Shown here piece after piece: positions 9,324-17,656 of a stretch of DNA of 64,000 nucleotides. Both the position numbers and the translations under genes were made by a program. The stretch lies in the NCBI RefSeq assembly GCF_014635885.1, contig NZ_BMDR01000008.1, forward strand, positions 62,001 through 126,000. Direction: 5' to 3'. The stretch's first letter is position 1. Each line of letters starts with the position of its first letter. Source of the DNA: Acinetobacter vivianii. GTDB lineage: Bacteria > Pseudomonadota > Gammaproteobacteria > Pseudomonadales > Moraxellaceae. The notes beneath the pieces are model-generated. The model did not search any database. It was not told the origin of the DNA and saw nothing but the letters and a program-made list of their open reading frames with translations.

Positions 9324-11929
9324 TGAACACAAAATATCGTAAACCGCTGGCGGGTACCCAGCTCGAATACTATGACGTGCGTCAAGCCGTTGAAGATATT
9401 CAGCCAGGCGCATATGCGACTTTGCCGTACACATCGAAAGTGTTGGCTGAACAGCTGGTGCGTAAAGCTGATGCAGAAAATTTAACAGAATACTTAAAGC
9501 AATTGATCGAACGCCGTCAAGATACCGATTTCCCTTGGTATCCAGCGCGCGTCGTCTGTCACGACATCTTGGGTCAAACGGCACTGGTAGACCTTGCTGG
9601 TTTGCGTGATGCGATTGCCGATAAAGGCGGTGATCCTTCCAAAGTGAATCCTGTGGTGCCAACTCAGTTGATCGTCGATCACTCTTTGGCAGTGGAATAC
9701 GGTGGCTTTGACCCTGAGGCGTTTGAGAAAAACCGTGCAGTGGAAGACCGTCGTAATGAAGACCGTTTCCACTTTATTGAGTGGACCAAAACTGCCTTTA
9801 AAAATGTCGATGTCATCCCAGCGGGCAACGGCATCATGCATCAGATCAACTTGGAGAAAATGTCTCCAGTGATTCAAAACCGTGATGGCTTGGCTTTCCC
9901 TGATACCTGTGTCGGTACAGATTCACATACCCCGCATACCGATGCGCTTGGCGTCATTTCAGTCGGTGTCGGTGGCTTAGAAGCTGAAAATGTCATGCTC
10001 GGTCGTGCATCTTGGATGCGTTTACCTGACATCATTGGGGTTGAATTTGTTGGTCAATGTCAAGCAGGTATTACTGCAACCGATATCGTGTTGGCATTGA
10101 CTGAGTTCTTACGTAAAGAGCGTGTTGTCGGTGCTTATTTAGAGTTCTTTGGTGAAGGCGCTGACAGCATGTCTGTGGGCGACCGTGCCACCATCTCAAA
10201 TATGACCCCAGAATATGGCGCAACTGCTGCGATGTTCTATATCGACCAGAACACGATTGATTATTTACGTCTGACCGGTCGTGAAGATGCGCAGGTGGCT
10301 TTGGTTGAGCAATATGCCAAAGAAATTGGTCTTTGGGCATCTGATATGACCCAAGCACAATACCCACGTGTGCTTCGTTTTGACCTTTCAACGGTGACTC
10401 GTAACATCGCAGGCCCATCAAATCCGCATGCACGTGTGTCTACGGCTGACTTGAAAGAGAAAGGTATTGCTGGTGTAGTTGAGAACCGTACCGATGGTTT
10501 AATGCCAGATGGCGCGATTATCATTGCTGCCATTACCTCATGTACCAATACTTCAAACCCGCGTAATACCGTTGCCGCAGGCCTATTGGCACGTAAAGCC
10601 AATGAACTCGGCTTGGTGCGTAAACCTTGGGTGAAATCATCATTTGCACCGGGTTCAAAAGCGGCTGCGCTATATCTTGAAGAAGCGGGTGTACTCAAAG
10701 ATCTTGAGAAACTTGGTTTTGGTATCGTGGCTTATGCATGTACCACTTGTAACGGCATGTCAGGCGCACTTGACCCAGTGATTCAACAAGAAATCATTGA
10801 TCGTGACTTATACGCCACTGCGGTACTTTCGGGTAACCGTAACTTCGATGGTCGTATCCATCCATATGCAAAACAAGCGTTCTTGGCATCTCCGCCGTTG
10901 GTTGTGGCCTATGCAATTGCAGGAACGATTCGTTTTGATATCGAAAAAGATGCATTAGGTACAGACAAAGACGGTCATCCAATTTACCTGAAGGATATCT
11001 GGCCTTCAGATGCTGAAATTGATGCACTTGTGAAAGAGGCGGTGAAGCCTGAACAATTCCGTAAAGTCTACATTCCAATGTTTGACTTGGGCGAATTTGA
11101 ACAAGCTGAAAGTCCGTTATATGACTGGCGTCCGCAAAGTACTTACATCCGCCGTCCACCCTATTGGGAAGGGGCGTTGGCTGCACCACGTACTTTAGCC
11201 AATATGCGTCCGTTGGCAATTTTGGGGGACAACATCACCACCGATCACTTGTCACCATCGAATGCGATCCTGATGGATTCGGCTGCGGGTGAATATCTGC
11301 ATAAAATGGGCGTACCTGAAGAAGACTTCAACTCATACGCAACCCATCGTGGTGACCATTTGACGGCACAACGTGCAACCTTTGCGAATCCGAAACTGTT
11401 TAATGAAATGGTGGTCCGTTCAGATGGCACCATTAAGCAAGGTTCAAAAGCACGTGTCGAGCCTGAAGGCGAAGTAATGCGGATGTGGGAAGCGATTGAA
11501 ACCTACATGAACCGTAAGCAACCGTTGATCATTGTGGCGGGTGCGGATTATGGTCAGGGTTCAAGTCGTGACTGGGCTGCGAAAGGTGTTCGTCTTGCAG
11601 GGGTTGAAGCGATTGTGGCTGAAGGTTTTGAGCGTATTCACCGTACTAACTTGGTCGGTATGGGTGTTTTACCGCTTGAGTTTAAAGCTGGTGTCAACCG
11701 TAAAACCTTAAAGCTAGATGGTACTGAGCTGTATAGCGTGATTGGTAATATTGCACCGCGTTCGACGTTAACTTTAGTGATTGAACGTGCCACAGCGGAT
11801 GGTAAGGAAGAAATTCTGGAAGTACCTGTGACGTGTCGTTTAGATACAGAAGAAGAAGTTTCTGTTTATGAAGCGGGTGGGGTATTACAGCGTTTTGCGC
11901 AAGACTTTTTAGAAGGTCAAGTGGCGTAA
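9323..11929 (+). CDS. acnD: Fe/S-dependent 2-methylisocitrate dehydratase AcnD
   Basis: The 868-residue protein is an aconitase-type enzyme. Its three 4Fe-4S cysteines are visible in ITSCTNTSNPRN (Cys407) and ACTTCNGMSG (Cys473, Cys476). The swivel-domain signature GADYGQGSSRDWAAKG lies in the C-terminal part. AcnD dehydrates 2-methylcitrate in organisms lacking PrpD. It is translationally coupled to prpC by a one-base overlap. In most genomes a prpF isomerase gene follows acnD; here a terminator and an unrelated AT-rich lipoprotein gene follow instead, so PrpF is missing from this position. Confidence 0.94.
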   Translation: MNTKYRKPLAGTQLEYYDVRQAVEDIQPGAYATLPYTSKVLAEQLVRKADAENLTEYLKQLIERRQDTDFPWYPARVVCHDILGQTALVDLAGLRDAIADKGGDPSKVNPVVPTQLIVDHSLAVEYGGFDPEAFEKNRAVEDRRNEDRFHFIEWTKTAFKNVDVIPAGNGIMHQINLEKMSPVIQNRDGLAFPDTCVGTDSHTPHTDALGVISVGVGGLEAENVMLGRASWMRLPDIIGVEFVGQCQAGITATDIVLALTEFLRKERVVGAYLEFFGEGADSMSVGDRATISNMTPEYGATAAMFYIDQNTIDYLRLTGREDAQVALVEQYAKEIGLWASDMTQAQYPRVLRFDLSTVTRNIAGPSNPHARVSTADLKEKGIAGVVENRTDGLMPDGAIIIAAITSCTNTSNPRNTVAAGLLARKANELGLVRKPWVKSSFAPGSKAAALYLEEAGVLKDLEKLGFGIVAYACTTCNGMSGALDPVIQQEIIDRDLYATAVLSGNRNFDGRIHPYAKQAFLASPPLVVAYAIAGTIRFDIEKDALGTDKDGHPIYLKDIWPSDAEIDALVKEAVKPEQFRKVYIPMFDLGEFEQAESPLYDWRPQSTYIRRPPYWEGALAAPRTLANMRPLAILGDNITTDHLSPSNAILMDSAAGEYLHKMGVPEEDFNSYATHRGDHLTAQRATFANPKLFNEMVVRSDGTIKQGSKARVEPEGEVMRMWEAIETYMNRKQPLIIVAGADYGQGSSRDWAAKGVRLAGVEAIVAEGFERIHRTNLVGMGVLPLEFKAGVNRKTLKLDGTELYSVIGNIAPRSTLTLVIERATADGKEEILEVPVTCRLDTEEEVSVYEAGGVLQRFAQDFLEGQVA

Positions 11930-11956
11930 ACAGTGTTGTTACCTTATTCAGAAAAA

Positions 11957-11977
11957 GCCCTATCATTTAGATAGGGC
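11957..11977 (+). terminator. Terminator after acnD
   Basis: GCCCTATC and GATAGGGC form an 8-bp stem with a five-base loop, extended by A/T pairs and followed by a long T-run. It closes the prp unit. Confidence 0.9.
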
Positions 11978-12055
11978 TTTTTTATATTTTAAGTAAGTTC
12001 AATACGATCAGTAAAAGTTCTTTTAGTGTTTTATTTAACACTTTATATATTTTCT

Positions 12056-12084
12056 TTGAGCTGCTTCTTGTTCTAGATTATACT
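12056..12084 (+). promoter_or_regulatory. Sigma-70-like promoter of the PETK lipoprotein gene
   Basis: TTGAGC (12056-12061) and TATACT (12079-12084) are separated by 17 bases, giving a start site about 30 bases before the ATG at 12120. Confidence 0.6.
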
Positions 12085-12119
12085 GCCGAAAATAAATAAA
12101 CTACTAGGTTGTATAAATA

Positions 12120-13253
12120 ATGTTGTTGAAAAAAAACAAATTAGGAAAAATAGTATTTCCATTATTTTCGGCTATTTTCCTTACCGCCTGTGGGGGCGGA
12201 GGTAGTGACAATTCTAATAAAGCGACAAATAATTCGACTGAACAACCTGAAACAAAACCTGAAACAAAACCTGAAACAAAACCTGAAACAAAACCTGAGT
12301 ATATTCTGCTGAAAGGTAATGCTCGTGCTTATGGGAATGTTTTGGATAATGTCAAGCTGAATGTCACAGCAAAATGTGTAAATGATACTGGCTTTGAGAG
12401 TACAGTAATCAGTGATCTTCATGGGACATGGTCAGGTGAAGTAGAGCAAAAAAAACTTCCATGTAAATTAAAAGTTGTTTCAGAAAAAGATACTTATTAT
12501 TCTTATGTTTTTGATAAAGATACCTTTGTAAATATTAATCCTATAACTACCTTGGTGGTTGCTTTGGCATCTCAACAAAAATCTGAAGATTGGTTTAATT
12601 CCAAACTTATATTTACTAAAATGGATCTAAATAAAGCAAGTGAAGCGATAAAACAAGAATTAATCAAAAAAGACTATGCTATTGATCAAGATCTAAATTT
12701 AATCACAGATGATGTGATGAGCAATAGTTCTTATTATTCGGGATTAAGTAAATTGGAAGAAGCAATTCATGGCGAAACTAGATTTGCAAAATACTCTGAC
12801 TTAGTCGATTTAGTAGCGAAAGGGCAACTTAATGCAATTCCAGCAATACCTGAGGATTATGCACGTTTAAAAATTAATTATCAGGCTTGTGCTGGAGAAC
12901 AGTATCAAGGGAGTACCAAAATATTAACGCATTGTTCTTCAAGTTTATTACCTGATTTTAAGTCTAAAAAATTAAGACAAAAAGATAAGCAGGTTTGTGA
13001 AATTCAAAAGAGAGGAGATCTGCTTTCAATTAAAAGTGGTCAAGCTAATTATCAAGTCAAAATAAATCAGCAAGAAAATGACAAAATTACAGATGATTAT
13101 CCAGTTATGAATACTTTATTACTTGCCGAAGGAAATCAGCGAGTAGAAATCCTTTTCCAATATGATTTGTTGGTTATGGCGGCTGCATATCACGTAGATA
13201 GTCAAGGAAGTCAGAGTGATCTTATTTCTTGTGATGGTATATATACGCGATAA
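12120..13253 (+). CDS. Hypothetical lipoprotein with a PETK tandem-repeat linker
   Basis: The 377-residue product starts with a lipoprotein signal peptide; the lipobox LTAC puts the lipidated cysteine near residue 24, followed by GGGG. An Asn/Thr/Glu-rich linker with four PETK repeats leads to a mostly polar domain of about 315 residues that I do not recognise. It contains several cysteines (for example near CAGEQYQ and HCSSS) that could form disulfides in the periplasm or outside the cell. The gene is clearly richer in A+T than the surrounding metabolic genes and has its own promoter, suggesting later arrival. No strong ribosome site precedes the ATG. Function unknown. Confidence 0.75.
   Translation: MLLKKNKLGKIVFPLFSAIFLTACGGGGSDNSNKATNNSTEQPETKPETKPETKPETKPEYILLKGNARAYGNVLDNVKLNVTAKCVNDTGFESTVISDLHGTWSGEVEQKKLPCKLKVVSEKDTYYSYVFDKDTFVNINPITTLVVALASQQKSEDWFNSKLIFTKMDLNKASEAIKQELIKKDYAIDQDLNLITDDVMSNSSYYSGLSKLEEAIHGETRFAKYSDLVDLVAKGQLNAIPAIPEDYARLKINYQACAGEQYQGSTKILTHCSSSLLPDFKSKKLRQKDKQVCEIQKRGDLLSIKSGQANYQVKINQQENDKITDDYPVMNTLLLAEGNQRVEILFQYDLLVMAAAYHVDSQGSQSDLISCDGIYTR
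12246..12293 (+). repeat. Four perfect 12-bp tandem repeats coding for PETK
   Basis: CCTGAAACAAAA is repeated four times without change, then starts a fifth partial copy. The unit is a multiple of three, so slippage would change linker length without breaking the frame. Confidence 0.95.
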
Positions 13254-13305
13254 AAAATCAGTGGAAATTTTATATAGTTATAATTTTAATTGGAATAAAG
13301 CTTAG

Positions 13306-13328
13306 CTCCTACACTAGATAGGTAGGAG
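13306..13328 (+). terminator. Possible weak terminator downstream of the PETK lipoprotein gene
   Basis: CTCCTAC (13306-13312) pairs with GTAGGAG (13322-13328). Only a broken T-rich stretch follows, so termination would be partial. Confidence 0.4.
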
Positions 13329-13351
13329 TTGTCATATTTGATGAGGTATTG

Positions 13352-13786
13352 GTGGACAATAACGATATTTTTAAGACAGTTTTTGAACTTGAACAAGCTA
13401 TTAAAGATTATTTTAAAGATTTAAATAATCATGGAGTCTGGTTGTTTTTAGCAAATTTAGGTGCTTTCAGTGCACCAAATAATTATTTGAAATGGTTAGC
13501 TTTTACTATTATTGTCACAATGGTTTCAGTACAGTTAGTTCGTACAAAATTATGGCATTTAACAGGTAGAAATAGCTTTAAAACGGCATTAAAGTTTTAT
13601 AATCAAAAAATTGATGAGAGTGATATTGAATTTATTTATAAAAAACAATTAAAAGGGATTCTTATTGATTTAGAAAAGACATATTTTACATTTGGATTTT
13701 CTATTCTGAAAATAGGCTATAATTTTTTTCTTTCTATAATATTTTTATCTGCATCAATGGTTTATATGATTTTAGGGGGAGCATAA
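13352..13786 (+). CDS. Small predicted inner-membrane protein, unknown function
   Basis: About 144 residues with an acidic, soluble N-terminus, a first hydrophobic segment around WLAFTIIVTMVSVQLV, a charged middle part and a second hydrophobic segment near the C-terminus (IGYNFFLSIIFLSASMVYMIL). No family is recognised. There is no in-frame ATG: TTG 13349 and GTG 13352 are the options, and the GAGG at 13344-13347 is close to both. GTG 13352 is chosen with low certainty. Like its upstream neighbour it is very AT-rich, and the two may have arrived together. Coding status is supported by length and by a plausible membrane topology only. Confidence 0.55.
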   Translation: MDNNDIFKTVFELEQAIKDYFKDLNNHGVWLFLANLGAFSAPNNYLKWLAFTIIVTMVSVQLVRTKLWHLTGRNSFKTALKFYNQKIDESDIEFIYKKQLKGILIDLEKTYFTFGFSILKIGYNFFLSIIFLSASMVYMILGGA

Positions 13787-13881
13787 ACCTTCTATAAATA
13801 ATGTAAGTTTATTAAAAATTGATATGAATTTTAGATCTTAAAGAAACACACTTGAGGTATATGTAAAAAGCTTCTTCTTCA

Positions 13882-13911
13882 CCTTTCCGCCATCACCACT
13901 CGTCGGAAAGG
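13882..13911. other. Isolated intergenic hairpin
   Basis: CCTTTCCG (13882-13889) pairs with CGGAAAGG (13904-13911) around a 14-base loop. A pyrimidine-rich run stands before it and no T-run after it. Role unknown. Confidence 0.4.
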
Positions 13912-13978
13912 TCAATAAATAATCAAAACTATCACGCTATAGTATATGTACCATTTCTAAAATCTATGGAGAGCAAAG

Positions 13979-14122
13979 ATGGTAACTGCTGGCGAAAAAC
14001 CTGGAACAGGCTTCTATTTTTGTGTTCAATGCGGACACCGCACCTATTTAGAAATTGGTACTGATCGTTTACCTCCGTGTACCAAATGCCTTGGCAATCA
14101 ATTCAACAGTAAGAATGCCTAA
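13979..14122 (+). CDS. Small zinc-ribbon protein (47 residues)
   Basis: This short gene encodes a protein with two CxxC knuckles: CVQC (residues 15-18) and CTKC (34-37), spaced as in rubredoxin-like zinc ribbons. A GTGFYFCVQCGH start and a LPPCTKC second knuckle resemble the zinc-ribbon end of DUF1451-type proteins. A good GGAGAG ribosome site precedes the ATG at the right distance, and a strong terminator follows, so it is an independent gene. It probably binds one zinc ion; its partner and job are unknown. It is short enough to be missed by automatic gene callers. Confidence 0.82.
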   Translation: MVTAGEKPGTGFYFCVQCGHRTYLEIGTDRLPPCTKCLGNQFNSKNA

Positions 14123-14162
14123 GCCGCAAAATACCAAACAGTTACCCACTGTTTGAATAAAA

Positions 14163-14182
14163 GCCCTATCCCTTGATAGGGC
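14163..14182 (+). terminator. Terminator after the zinc-ribbon gene
   Basis: GCCCTATC (14163-14170) and GATAGGGC (14175-14182) form a stem with a CCTT loop and a T-run. The stem is identical to that of the acnD terminator. Confidence 0.88.
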
Positions 14183-14249
14183 TTTTTGTTACCTTAAAAA
14201 TAAGATTTAAATAACAAGACCTGTCATAGGCATAGAAAGGTAATCCGTG

Positions 14250-14825
14250 ATGGAAACAATTTTAGGACTCTGTATTGGCGTTGGACTCAGCGCAGCCTGT
14301 GGTTTTCGTATCTTTGTGCCGCTATTGGCGATGAGCATTGCCACCTTAATGGGATGGTATCAACCTGCCCAAGGCTTTGAATGGCTGGCACTTCCATCGG
14401 TGTGTATGGCATTGGGCTTTGCCACAATCTGTGAAATTGCAGCTTATTATGTCCCGTGGGTAGATAACCTATTAGATACCATTGCGACACCTGCGGCTGT
14501 GGTGGCAGGTACATTGACCACGATGGCGGTGAGCAGTGGTGAAATGTCCCAGTTTGCGACTTGGGCAGCGGCACTGATTGTTGGTGGTGGAACAGCAGGC
14601 GTGGTTCAAATGAGTACCGTAGCGGCACGGGGTGTCTCGACGGCAACCACAGGTGGACTGGGTAATTTTGTGGTTGCTACAGGTGAACTGATTGGCTCGA
14701 TCTTATTGTCGATTCTGGCTTTTATCATGCCTGTGGTGATTACAGTTTTGGTGATTATTTTAGTGATCCTCACAATACGCTGGATTCGCTCAAAACGCCA
14801 AGAGAAACTCAGCCATTCTATATAA
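14250..14825 (+). CDS. DUF4126-type multi-pass membrane protein
   Basis: The 191-residue protein has several glycine- and alanine-rich membrane helices. It begins METILGLCIGVGLSAACGFRIF, characteristic of DUF4126 membrane proteins, whose function is not known. The ILAFIMPVVITVLVIILVIL C-terminal helix is followed by a basic tail, placing the C-terminus in the cytoplasm. A GTG at 14247 and the ATG at 14250 are both possible starts; the AAAGG at 14236-14240 fits either. The next gene is on the same strand after 40 bases and could share the transcript. Confidence 0.75.
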   Translation: METILGLCIGVGLSAACGFRIFVPLLAMSIATLMGWYQPAQGFEWLALPSVCMALGFATICEIAAYYVPWVDNLLDTIATPAAVVAGTLTTMAVSSGEMSQFATWAAALIVGGGTAGVVQMSTVAARGVSTATTGGLGNFVVATGELIGSILLSILAFIMPVVITVLVIILVILTIRWIRSKRQEKLSHSI

Positions 14826-14865
14826 ATGTCATAACACCAATAACAACCTGAATGAAGAACTAAAA

Positions 14866-15570
14866 ATGATGATAAGAACACAATGTATTGCACTCATCTT
14901 GGCTTGCTCAAGCCTATCTGCACTGCCACAAGTCAGCTTTGCTCAAGAACAACCGACAGCAGAAGAACTGAAACTCCGCAAAGATAAAGTCACCTATAAA
15001 GCCTATGTCCCTGCGAAATATCAACTCTTTCAATCCATTGAAGGCGACCTCAATAAAGATGGTTTGAAGGATGTGGTGTTGATCGTCAAAGCCACTGATC
15101 CCAAAGCCTTTGTGCATGATGAATATCGTGGACATTTAGACCGCAACCGCCGTGGAGTAATTGTATTGCTGAATGAAAAAGGCAAATACAAAGCTATTGT
15201 CAGCAATCTAAATTGTTTTAGCTCAGAAAATGAAGATGGTGGCGTCTATTTCCCACCTGAGTTATGGATGGAAATTAAAAATAATCTATTGAGTGTCTAT
15301 TATTCGCATGGACGTTATGGTTATTGGCGTTATCTGTTTCGCTTAGAAGGCAATGATCTACGTCTGATTGGCTATGATGATTCAAGCAATCATGGCCCCC
15401 TTATTGAAAGCCAAACCAGTATTAACTTTTTAACAGGTAAAAAAGTGATACGGAAAAATATGAGTGAAGATGAAGAAGCGGATCCAAGGTTTAAAGAAAC
15501 GTGGAGCAAAATCGATCAGGCACCCATCTATTTGTCCAAAGTGAAAGACTTTGATGATTTAAGTTTTTAA
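14866..15570 (+). CDS. Secreted or periplasmic protein of unknown function
   Basis: The 234-residue product has a clear signal peptide (hydrophobic core IALILACSSLSALPQVSF, cleavage expected after FA near residue 26). The mature part has a DLNKDGLKDVV segment, a DxNxDGxxD calcium-binding-like loop as in FG-GAP/VCBS blades, but only one copy. The rest is not recognised. The cysteine within the signal region does not form a convincing lipobox. It lies between a DUF4126 membrane gene and an exporter gene, which says little about function. ATG codons at 14866 and 14869 are both possible. Confidence 0.7.
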   Translation: MMIRTQCIALILACSSLSALPQVSFAQEQPTAEELKLRKDKVTYKAYVPAKYQLFQSIEGDLNKDGLKDVVLIVKATDPKAFVHDEYRGHLDRNRRGVIVLLNEKGKYKAIVSNLNCFSSENEDGGVYFPPELWMEIKNNLLSVYYSHGRYGYWRYLFRLEGNDLRLIGYDDSSNHGPLIESQTSINFLTGKKVIRKNMSEDEEADPRFKETWSKIDQAPIYLSKVKDFDDLSF

Positions 15571-15642
15571 GAGCTGGCGACTATCGAAAAACCAGTCAGA
15601 ACAGCGTAAATTAGCTTCACTTTTGATATTGCGTTCAAGCTT

Positions 15643-16530
15643 ATGATGATCACTTGGATTCTGTTCACCCTGATGGCTGCATTCATGCAGGCTTGGCGCA
15701 ATGCATTTCAAAAACAACTCAGCACCACCGTGGATGTGTACGGTACTACGCTAGCGCGATTCATCTTTTCGCCCATTTTTGCCTTTAGCTATTTGGCCTT
15801 TCTCTATCTACATCAGCCCGTCACCGCATCCGTGCATTTTTCCGATAAATTCTGGTTCTATATCGTGATTGCAGGCATTAGCCAGATCTATGCCACTGCA
15901 TTGATGGTGAAACTGTTTCAACAAAAGAACTATGCGATTGGCGTGGGACTCGCCAAAAGTGAAGCGATCTTGGCTGCCTTGGTTGGGGTACTGTTCTTGC
16001 AAGAACATCTCAGCACATGGGGCTGGGTCGGGGTAGTGATTGGGGCACTGGCGGTATTTTTACTCAGTAAAGGTAAGCAACAATCTGATTTGTCCTTAAA
16101 AACCTTGATGATTGGATTGGGCAGTGGGCTGTGCTTTGCCATCACCTCTTTATTGGTGCGTGAAGCCAGTTTAGAGCTGGGCATGTTGCCATTTTTGCAT
16201 CGGGCGGCTTGGGTGTTGTGCAGTCTGATCAGCTTTCAATGTATCGTACTGTTGATCTATCTCGGATTTTTTAGCCGACCGACGCTGTATAAAATGTGGC
16301 AGCGTGTCGGACTGACCTTGAGAGTGAGTATTTGTAGTTTTCTGGCTTCGGTGGGCTGGTTTAGTGCCATGAGTATGCAAACCGTGGCGATTGTCAAAAC
16401 ACTGGGTCAGGTGGAAATTTTATTTAGTTTATTGATATCGGCCTTCTTCTTTAAAGAAAAGCTCGCCAAAACTGATCATTTGGGTCTGTGGCTGGTCATT
16501 GTCGCCGCGATTATGGTGATTTGGGCCTAA
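15643..16530 (+). CDS. EamA/DMT-superfamily transporter
   Basis: The 295-residue protein is built of two repeated blocks of about five membrane helices each, the layout of EamA (drug/metabolite transporter) proteins. The GVLFLQEHLSTWGWVGVVIGALAVFLLSKG stretch is split here as GVLFLQEHLSTWGW and GVVIGALAVFLLSKG; the second block ends with FFFKEKLAKTDHLG and a final hydrophobic helix. Substrate cannot be inferred. It stands alone, with a 570-base gap behind it. No terminator with a clear T-run is seen after the stop codon. Confidence 0.83.
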   Translation: MMITWILFTLMAAFMQAWRNAFQKQLSTTVDVYGTTLARFIFSPIFAFSYLAFLYLHQPVTASVHFSDKFWFYIVIAGISQIYATALMVKLFQQKNYAIGVGLAKSEAILAALVGVLFLQEHLSTWGWVGVVIGALAVFLLSKGKQQSDLSLKTLMIGLGSGLCFAITSLLVREASLELGMLPFLHRAAWVLCSLISFQCIVLLIYLGFFSRPTLYKMWQRVGLTLRVSICSFLASVGWFSAMSMQTVAIVKTLGQVEILFSLLISAFFFKEKLAKTDHLGLWLVIVAAIMVIWA

Positions 16531-16699
16531 ATTAGAGGCCATATTTGAAAAAATACACATGTAAATTTGAATTTATCGAAATATAAATCGTAGTTTTTTA
16601 ATGAAAGTGGGAAATATTTCAATATTTGTCTTTTAGTATGCAAATTTATTTCATAGAGCGTTAAAAATAGCAGTTTTTAGGAAAACAATCCCACCGTGA

Positions 16700-16890
16700 T
16701 CTGCCTAAACTATGTCTCAAGGGTGTGAAAGGGATCGAAAAGAGTAGCATGCACCGACGCTTACAAAGCAAGTGTGTACGTACCCAAAAGGTCTCGATTC
16801 GGCTTAGGACGCTATAGATCAAAAGTTTATAGGCAAAGGTTATGGCTTACAAAGTCATAGGTGTTGAAGTAAACAACCTCTGTTTTCCCT
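16700..16890 (+). ncRNA. Candidate structured RNA in the 16531-17101 gap
   Basis: The 571-base gap is AT-rich at both ends but has a more balanced core with several hairpins in a row. GGGTGTG (16721-16727) pairs with CGTACCC (16779-16785), allowing two wobbles, and encloses ACGCTT/AAGTGT (16757-16762 with 16770-16775). CTATAGAT pairs with GTTTATAG (16812-16832), and TATGGCTT with AAGTCATA (16841-16859). Two hairpins present the same ten bases GCTTACAAAG (16759-16768 and 16845-16854). A last small hairpin and TGTTTT follow near 16863-16885. No known RNA family (6S, tmRNA, RNase P, group I intron) matched by eye. Strand and ends are guesses. Confidence 0.3.
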
Positions 16891-17101
16891 TGATACCCTA
16901 AAAAATTTAACCAAATAGAAAATAATAATCAGCGCTAAATAATAAAAACTGCATCAATAAAATCAAAAACGAATGTGACCTCCATCCTGTAATCCTGCCA
17001 ATATGAAGATAAATCGATATTTTTATATTAAAAAACAAAATGATATAATTTTTCTATACCTAAAAATCAAAACATGATCACAGGAACAGGTCAATACAAT
17101 A

Positions 17102-17554
17102 ATGAATCAGTTTGAACTTAAAATTCGCTATCCACATCAGATGAATCGCAATGAAATTGATGCGATGGGGGCATTTGACCTGACCACGATTTTAAGCAAA
17201 TTTGAAGAGATGAGCTGGCGTCAGCAACTGGTTCGTCAATTACAGCTCAATGGTGCGGATACTAGTTTTATAGTGACCGATCTTGATACCGATCAAACCC
17301 TTGCAATTACGCTGGACGCCTATGCCAAATCACAACAACTGGAATTTAAGCTGAATAGTAATCTTGTGGTGATTGTTCCTAAAAAAGATGTCTTTGGATT
17401 GGTGACTCGTAAAACCAAAGAAACCATTGCATTTAAACAGTTGAGTCTGGCGCGGGCAAAAGACTATCTGATTGCCTTTTTAAATCGGGACATTGCCATT
17501 CTGGAAGAGAAATATAAAGATAACTTAAGCAAAGGCATTAAAGTCCATTCTTAA
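17102..17554 (+). CDS. Hypothetical protein, 150 residues
   Basis: I do not recognise a family. The protein has no signal peptide and no membrane segment, and reads as a soluble alpha/beta domain with a hydrophobic VVIVPKKDVFGLV strand in the middle and a charged helical C-terminus. A TATAAT at 17044-17049 is a possible -10 box; the ribosome site is weak (AGGAACAGG lies 11-19 bases before the ATG). Codon use looks like that of neighbouring core genes, so it is probably a resident gene. It follows the gap with the candidate structured RNA. Confidence 0.7.
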   Translation: MNQFELKIRYPHQMNRNEIDAMGAFDLTTILSKFEEMSWRQQLVRQLQLNGADTSFIVTDLDTDQTLAITLDAYAKSQQLEFKLNSNLVVIVPKKDVFGLVTRKTKETIAFKQLSLARAKDYLIAFLNRDIAILEEKYKDNLSKGIKVHS

Positions 17555-17656
17555 TGATTCAACTGCCTTGCCTAAAAAATAAGCCTGTTGCGAAACTGTT
17601 TTGCAGCACTATAATCGCTGCTCATTTTGTCCCTTTGTCTGCCTGCTTATTTTCTT

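Noticed and set aside
10071..10698. Long antisense frames within acnD
   Set aside because: They are shadows of the strong codon bias of acnD, with no ribosome sites and no recognisable protein.
12246..12293. Short direct repeats considered as a CRISPR array
   Set aside because: The repeats are adjacent without spacers and code in frame for PETK within a lipoprotein.
16531..17101. Match to 6S RNA, tmRNA, RNase P RNA or a group I intron
   Set aside because: None of the conserved core sequences of these RNAs is present; only generic hairpins are seen.
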